The position numbers and the translations under genes are program-made. Below the pieces are notes generated by a model that saw only the letters and a list, made by a program, of their open reading frames with translations, made no database searches and had not been told where the DNA came from. Of a stretch of 64,000 bases of DNA, positions 58,387 to 64,000 are shown piece after piece (within the stretch, counting starts at the first letter, position 1; each line of letters starts with the position of its first letter). The stretch is taken from positions 154,948 through 218,947 of the forward strand of contig MNCI01007673.1 of assembly GCA_015680685.1 (NCBI GenBank). Direction: 5' to 3'. The DNA is from Gnetum montanum (lineage: Eukaryota > Streptophyta > Gnetopsida > Gnetales > Gnetaceae).

Positions 58387-59136
58387 TGATGGGACGCGAT
58401 ATCGTCATATCTATAAATAAAAGGTGGCTCTCCCTTGTTTCCTCATCCTAGGCTTAGACTGTAGTGAAACTCTGGCAGATTGATCACTCCAGAGATAGAA
58501 TATTTTCCATGTGCCCGCAGTAGGATTCCTAAAGTGAACGGATCTTTATTCGAGCAAACATTTTACCTGAACACAAGTTTGTGTACAACAATAAAGACGA
58601 GCTTCTTAGATAAACCTTGCAGTGCATGGAATAGGCTAATTAGGATTATTTATTGTTATTTACTGTTTATCATTTACATGCTTTATTAGGAATTAAATCT
58701 TTCTCAACCCTTCACACCTAGCTAAGTGCCTCAGTACGACCACTTCGAGCACGTGTGTTACGCGTGGTGATCCCAGCAATGACTAGCGTTTGGTAACCAT
58801 GGTTGCATTGGTTCAGGGTGTATACGGTAAGTGGAAACGAATGCTGATGCTAGGTTAAATTAGACTTAGTTCATTAGTTAAAGTTGGTAATTAGTCTCTC
58901 TACCCTTCAAGTCAATAGCATAGGAGATAAAATAGAAAAAGCTATAAAAATCATATACCTCGGACTTACTTAACCATACACCATGACAAATACAAGTAAG
59001 TCTAGAAAGATAATGAATAATTAATCTTAAGTGTTCCATGAGGTGTGTAGGCACTTAGTCTGTAGAGTTCGACTAGATCATGCGTGTTACACTCATATTC
59101 ATATGGTTGAGTGTAGGGGTACCTCACCACTCATCA
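58387..59136 (+). repeat. A3 5' LTR (short form)
   Basis: 750 bases from TGATGGGACGCG to CTCATCA. U3 is only 25 bases to TATAAATAA (58412), missing the palindromic part present in A2. The internal GAGTACGACTTGATTA blocks are missing as well. Confidence 0.85.
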
Positions 59137-59137
59137 T

Positions 59138-59155
59138 AGGTGTCATTGTCGGGGA
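59138..59155 (+). other. A3 primer binding site, tRNA-Asp, degenerate
   Basis: AGGTGTCATTGTCGGGGA aligns with TGGCGCCGTTGCCGGGGA with several transitions. Confidence 0.7.
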
Positions 59156-59280
59156 CTAAGTGTTTGTGCGCTAACTAGAACATAGGAAATCACTTACATC
59201 ATTGGGAGCTTAAATGAACCTTAGGGTTGATTAACAAAAAAATTTATATAACGGTCAAGTAGCACACCAATAAATAACAA

Positions 59281-61105
59281 TGTATTCTTTTAGCAAAAGC
59301 AACTCACCACTGGGGATAATACAAAGAACAGTCGACAGTCAAAAACACATAACCAAAATCTGCTAGTTCCTCAACAATACCGAGTGGTATATGCCCATCC
59401 CGATGAGTATATACCAGACTTTACCTTTATCCTCCATCAAGATGAATAGCTGCGATGGAGAGATTTGCAAGATAACATAGTGTTACCTCCAGATCGATCA
59501 GTCCCAAATATGCTCCTCCGTGCTTTGGCACAGATTGGCATGACATAGCTCTATGTTGAATACGTTATAGCAGATTTTGATACAAGGGATTATCATCCCA
59601 TAGCTACACAACGTATGAGGGACTCAAGGCAGGAGAGCCAACATACACTGTTGAAGGGCAAAGAGGTCTTGCACGTCCTAAGTGAAATTGGAGATGGTGA
59701 ACCACTCATAATGGGTTCTCTATCAAAAGATGTTCCCCCTCCTAATGAAAGTGAGAAGGTGGGGTATCAGAACCTATGATCCACGATACACAACCCTGGT
59801 TATGATCCCCATGAACACTAGCTGTTCACTAAGGGAACAACAATACATGACAAGGATGGGCACTTAGATCATCATCACGATTTGGGTTGAAGCCATAGAA
59901 GAGAAGGTAGGAAACATCGTCATGGTGATGGTTATCCTTCTTCTTCCCCTTTCTCACATCATTCACCCTCTCCTTCCACCTCTGGGCGTAGTCATAGAGA
60001 GCATAACGGTGAGGATAGAGGTAGACACAACGAGAGACCTTGATGAGAGAGTCGAGAGCAAGGAAAAGGGCATGAACGAAGGGAAAGTAGGGAACAACGT
60101 AGACATCACAGACATCATGAAAGAGATGATCATGACGAGCCCCTAATTGCAACCCAAAGTATGCTAGACATCACGGAGGTAGTGAGAATACCAACAAGGC
60201 ATCAAAAGGATAGTCGGATCAAGTGCTCAGACATGAATAACATCCCACACTTCGAAGGGGGATACAACGCGGATCCGCAAAATCATTTACAGGCATTCCA
60301 CGATGCCTGCGCCTTGTAAAAAATAGAGAACAAGTGGCAAAAACTTAAGTTGTTTTCCAGGACACTCATTAAGGAAGTAGAGAGTTGGTACCAGTCCTTG
60401 GAACCGAAAACCATCAGGAGGTGGAGTACGAAGTTAGAACTCTTCAACGATAAATATCAAACATACTCCAGAGTGTCTAATTTGTGTAAGCAGATCCAAG
60501 GATGGAAGCAAGGTACTCATGAACCCTTGAATGCTGCCATTGGCCGCTACTACGCATTGTTACATAGTTTCCTGGGCCATGGTTATGCACAGTGGGATCA
60601 ACTTTGCCACATCGTGGATGGGATAAGATATGAGACTAGGAGAACCCTTGGGACTTATGCCCAAGGGAGATTATCATAACTTAGAGCCCATGAGATACAT
60701 TGCTTATTGGAGCAAGTAGCCAAAGAAGAAGATGAGCTATGAAAAAGAGAGAGTGCGAAGGAATACAACCGTGATCCTTCCCTTCAAAAGAAGGGAGTGA
60801 AATTTTGGGATGAAGAGGATGAATCACCACTTGAAGAGTTGGTGAATAGAAAAACCTTGCCGATTCAAAAACCAACAACAGAAGTATCAGATAAGGTGGA
60901 TCAATTGTGGGATTCCTTAGACTCTAGACTTGAAACTGTCTTGAAAATCGTAAAAGAGTCTAAGGTGGAACAAAGTAGTGACAAAGATAAGAAAAAGAGG
61001 CAAGATTCAGGCCTTGCACATAACAAGGGTAAGGGGAAAATAACTATCTCTGATGAGGTTGTGGACTCAGACACAAATGATGACTATGGATGTGAGATCT
61101 ACTAA
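59281..61105 (+). pseudogene. gag: A3 gag
   Basis: Starts at ATG 59281 and follows A2 gag throughout. One frameshift lies between 59281 and 60350; from 60350 (MFSRTLIKEVESWYQSLE) the frame continues into protease. Stops include TAG near 59448, where A2 has CAG, and TAA near 60677. Where A2 has TGA (44228), this copy has TGG. Confidence 0.8.
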
Positions 61106-62536
61106 TATGACCATCCTAATGGATGTTGTCTAATCATCTCACATCTACCAGAGTCTGGGGTGTATGCACTTAATCTAAGACTTAACCAACGGCAAACACC
61201 CCGAAGGTTACCTTATCCCCAAGGTAACCCAAGGTAGTTCCACCAACCATTGATATATTATCCAAGTGCAACTCCACCACAACCCATTGGACAACATCAG
61301 TAGTGGCAATACCCATAGTCATGGGGGATGCCACTGCTAAAACAATAGTCCCCTTACCGGCAGCCTAATCCCTATGGCTATTATGTGCAGCAGCCGGTTT
61401 CTCCAAGTGACTCTATGGGTCACACAACTCCCCAACGTCACTACCAAGTTCAGGAGTACTTTAGGAGGACTCCTTCTCCTCCAGGAGACATTCCACATTC
61501 ATTCCATCCTCCAAATCTGTACGCACCTCTTCCACCAGTAGTTCCCATAACACGTCCTACTCCAACAATGCAAGGGGAACTCCCCACTCAACCATAGCAA
61601 CCTAACGCTGTGAGAGTTGTAAACATTCAACCTGCTACTGGTTCTAACAACCATAAAAAGAGAAGACCTTTCTTCATAACCAAAAGCCCAAACAAGCTCT
61701 CACCACAACAAGCGGTTGAGTCTATGTATGCTCCTCCAAAAAACAAAACTTCGGAGCACTCTTCAGTCCAACAACAAAGATGTATGCATACGATTATGTT
61801 AATGCATACTGTAACTGACTAGATCAAGGTAGGCCACCTTCCCAGAAAACTATCTAACCCTAGGAGTCCCTTAATCTATCTCCAAGTCACCAGGAACGAA
61901 CCACATAAGGCTCTTCTTGACTCAGGTTTCGGAGTCAATTTAATATCACAAGAAATGTATCAAGCGTGGAACCTACCCCAACTTAAGAAGAGCAACATTC
62001 AACTAGAGCTGGCAGACTAGTCCATCACCATTCCCTTGGGATTGGTGGAGGACATTGTTACCACTGTGTGTGGTTGGTCCTACCCAGCTGACTTCCTAGT
62101 GATAAAAGTTAATAGTAACAACGGGGGCTTCCCAATTATAATGGGAAGGCCATGGCTAAGCATAATAGATGCACACCTAGGGATCCACAATCTTTCCTTG
62201 GAGGTATCTAAGGTAAATATTTATGGAAAGATCGAGAAGAAGAAAGTTCCATACATCACATATAGTGATTCATCGAGTGATGATATGGAGGAATGCTCAG
62301 CATCTCTTCCATGTAGTCGGTGTGCCCTAGAAACACAAATACAAAGGTGCCTATATGTAGCAACCACACAAGTAGTAGATACCCCGTGGTTGACAACTAC
62401 TAGAAAGAGAAAACCAACATGCATGGAACAAACTGGGAAAACAACTCATGCCCACAATGAAGGCATAGATACCTTGGAATATGAGCATCACCAACTTCCA
62501 CCTCTTAATCTAAGAACATCAGTCAGGAGAAGTTAG
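61106..62536 (+). pseudogene. pol: A3 linker and protease
   Basis: Pro-rich linker (61385-61600), then ALLDSGFGVNLISQEMYQ with DSG near 61917-61925, and GFPIIMGRPWLSIIDAHLGI (62130 on). A Cys-containing tail, CSRCALETQIQRC, equals A2 CNRCAQDIDIQKC. The frame is open from 62036 to 62536 and ends at the deletion point. Retropepsin-type polyprotein cleavage is the expected role. Confidence 0.8.
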
Positions 62537-63397
62537 GCACTTTTACGAAATTCAAATAGACGTTCATTATTTCGAATCTCTCTCTTGCAATTCAGTCATG
62601 GGGGAGATGGCCACCTATGCTGATCATTGGATGCCCTAAGTTCTTTTTAGTTTTTTTTTTTTACACATTTTTGTTTTGCACATTTTTGTTTTACACATTT
62701 TTTTTTACACATTTTTGTTTTACACGTTTTTGTCTTACACATTTTTTTTTTACAAATTTCTTTAACTTTTCTTGTTTTTGTTTTACAAATTTCTTGAACT
62801 TTTCTTGTTTTTGTTTAACAAAATCATTATACTTTTTCCATTTCTTTGTGTGTGTGTGTGTGTGTGTGATCCACCTTGTAAGTTTGTCACCAATAAGAGT
62901 TCTTCTCGATGGTATGAACTACTTTCCATTTGATTGCTAATGTTTGGTTTTTACATTTAAGTCATGATGTTGATACTAAGGTATGTTTCGTTTGATATGG
63001 CAAGCAATGAGTCCTCTTTATCCATCCATCCACAAGTTTCTATGGTCTCTCTTGGCTTGGATATGTACAGTCTCTTTCTAATAAGAACTATAACGAATCA
63101 GTGACTGGGTACTTCTCAAACTAAGGAAGGACTCAAGGCTTGAAAAGGGTGTGACTTCAAGGAAACTTAATGCATTTGTGTTGGCCATTCTCTTGGGTGC
63201 TTGGATGTTTTCTTCTTGATTTTTCATACCATTTCGACGTCACCCAATTATCGAAAGCTGAGCAAATAAAAATAATAAGTCTTTGCATGGTGTGGTTCTC
63301 ATGCATAAATACATAAAAACATAAAAAAAAGTGAAAAAGTGAGAATTCAAAGCACATCCCTTAGACGAAATAATCACTTGAGCTACAAGCACTGCTT
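62537..63397. other. A3 deletion junction and post-pol region
   Basis: 62537-62560 reads like A2 50040-50055 (TACGAAATTC), then jumps to the equivalent of 50218. After CAGTCATGGGGGAGATGG the T-rich region has about eight TTTTGTTTTACACA-type units (62650-62830), roughly twice as many as A2, and (GT)n at 62847-62868. Confidence 0.7.
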
Positions 63398-63586
63398 ATG
63401 GAACTCAAAATAAAAATGTTCCCTCTAACTAAGGCCCTTCTCGCTTCCCATTCTCTCCTCATTCGTTTTGTCAGAATGGTGGTGGCTTTTGGGGGAAGCA
63501 TTATTGTTATTCAAGGGGATGGATTAGCTGAATGTATTGATGTGAAGTCATTGGACGTGGTTGGTTTGAGGCCAGAGTTGGAATGA
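63398..63586 (+). pseudogene. A3 small post-pol ORF, shared with A2
   Basis: 62 codons, open from ATG to TGA: FPLTKALLASHSLL, RMVVAFGGSIIVIQGDGLAE and DVKSLDVVGLRPELE. It lacks the internal stop of A2 but ends earlier because of a short insertion. See 50947-51171. It may still be open by chance; there is no known homologue that I recognise. Confidence 0.45.
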
Positions 63587-64000
63587 ATGAGATTTGCCAA
63601 GTCACATTAATCATGAAACACACAAGGGGCTGTACACCACCTTGTTCTTGGGATTCCATTCCATTCTCTTCTCTCCATCCTTCTCTCCATTGTTCACCTC
63701 ATTGCCGATTGTATCATTAGTGTATATCTTGGTAGATGCATTGTTTTCTTTTTGGTAAATTCTTGTGGTTGAGACTTTAACTCTTGTTCTAAAGGATATT
63801 CCCATTGCCTATGGACTCTTTGAATGTGGGTTTGTCAAGGCATTAAGGGCATGAGCCTACTTTGGGGAGGACCCATTGACATTCCTATTTGGTGCACCAG
63901 TTAAATTCTTTTCCCTAACATTTTTGCAATCTAATTTATTTTGTTCATTTCCATCTTGACATCCATTTCATCGATGTCATAGTTGTCCCTTTTTATCTAT
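63587..64000. other. A3 post-pol region, continued to the window edge
   Basis: Matches A2 51170-51540. No gene. Confidence 0.7.

Larger units (their letters stand above)
58387..64000 (+). mobile_element. A3: Athila-like element lacking RT-RNase H-integrase (partial)
   Basis: LTR, primer site, gag and protease match A2. At about 62536 the sequence jumps to the part of A2 near 50040-50220, removing about 2.9 kb of pol. It continues through the post-pol region to the window end; the 3' LTR is outside. It would need enzymes from a complete relative. Confidence 0.85.

Overview
The window is AT-rich nuclear DNA from a seed plant; the species cannot be named from the sequence. The evidence is the repeat content: Ty3/gypsy elements of the Athila type with a tRNA-Asp primer site, Ty3/gypsy chromovirus- and Tekay-like elements, Ty1/copia elements including a Sirevirus-like family, a tRNA-derived SINE and a 5S rRNA-derived fragment. 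No host protein-coding gene, tRNA gene or rRNA gene could be supported. Every coding trace is retroelement gag, pol or accessory ORF, and all are broken by stops or frameshifts. There are two long gaps of N and three single N, each single N standing at or near a locally duplicated stretch.

Layout. 1-1248: minus-strand Athila-like element (A1) running off the left edge. 1328-2158: relic of an accessory ORF. About 5190-12700: remains of an older minus-strand Athila-like element (A0), split by a Sirevirus-like element S1 (6402-12011). 12770-14340: integrase end and LTR of a gypsy element (G1). About 14640-26576: Tekay-like gypsy element T1, split in gag by a small copia element C1 (17422-20347). 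27987-36013: LTR-like DNA rich in CATGA/CCACAAG motifs, split by Sirevirus-like S2 (29117-35601). 36014-56159: chromovirus-like gypsy CH1, split in its reverse transcriptase by Athila-like A2 (42883-53459). 57037-57222: a SINE with a 14-base target duplication. 58387-64000: Athila-like A3, which has lost RT, RNase H and integrase and runs off the right edge.

Four nested insertions have readable or nearly readable target-site duplications: A2 in CH1 (CTAAG/CTAAG), S2 (GTAAA/GTAAA), C1 in T1 (GAACT/AAACT) and S1 in A0 (CTAGC/GTAGC). Together they give an order of events.

The most interesting signals are these. (1) A promoter-like module of AGATGTCT/AGACATCT dyads just upstream of a TATA box occurs in the Sirevirus-like LTRs, in an unrelated gypsy LTR, and before the second ORF of S2. 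(2) S2 has gag, no recognisable pol, and a second ORF resembling the plant transposon-protein family. (3) A 62-75 codon sense ORF between pol and the 3' LTR is shared by A2 and A3, differing by in-frame indels and mostly silent changes in its core. (4) The Athila-like LTRs have very short U3 regions built of GATATC palindromes.
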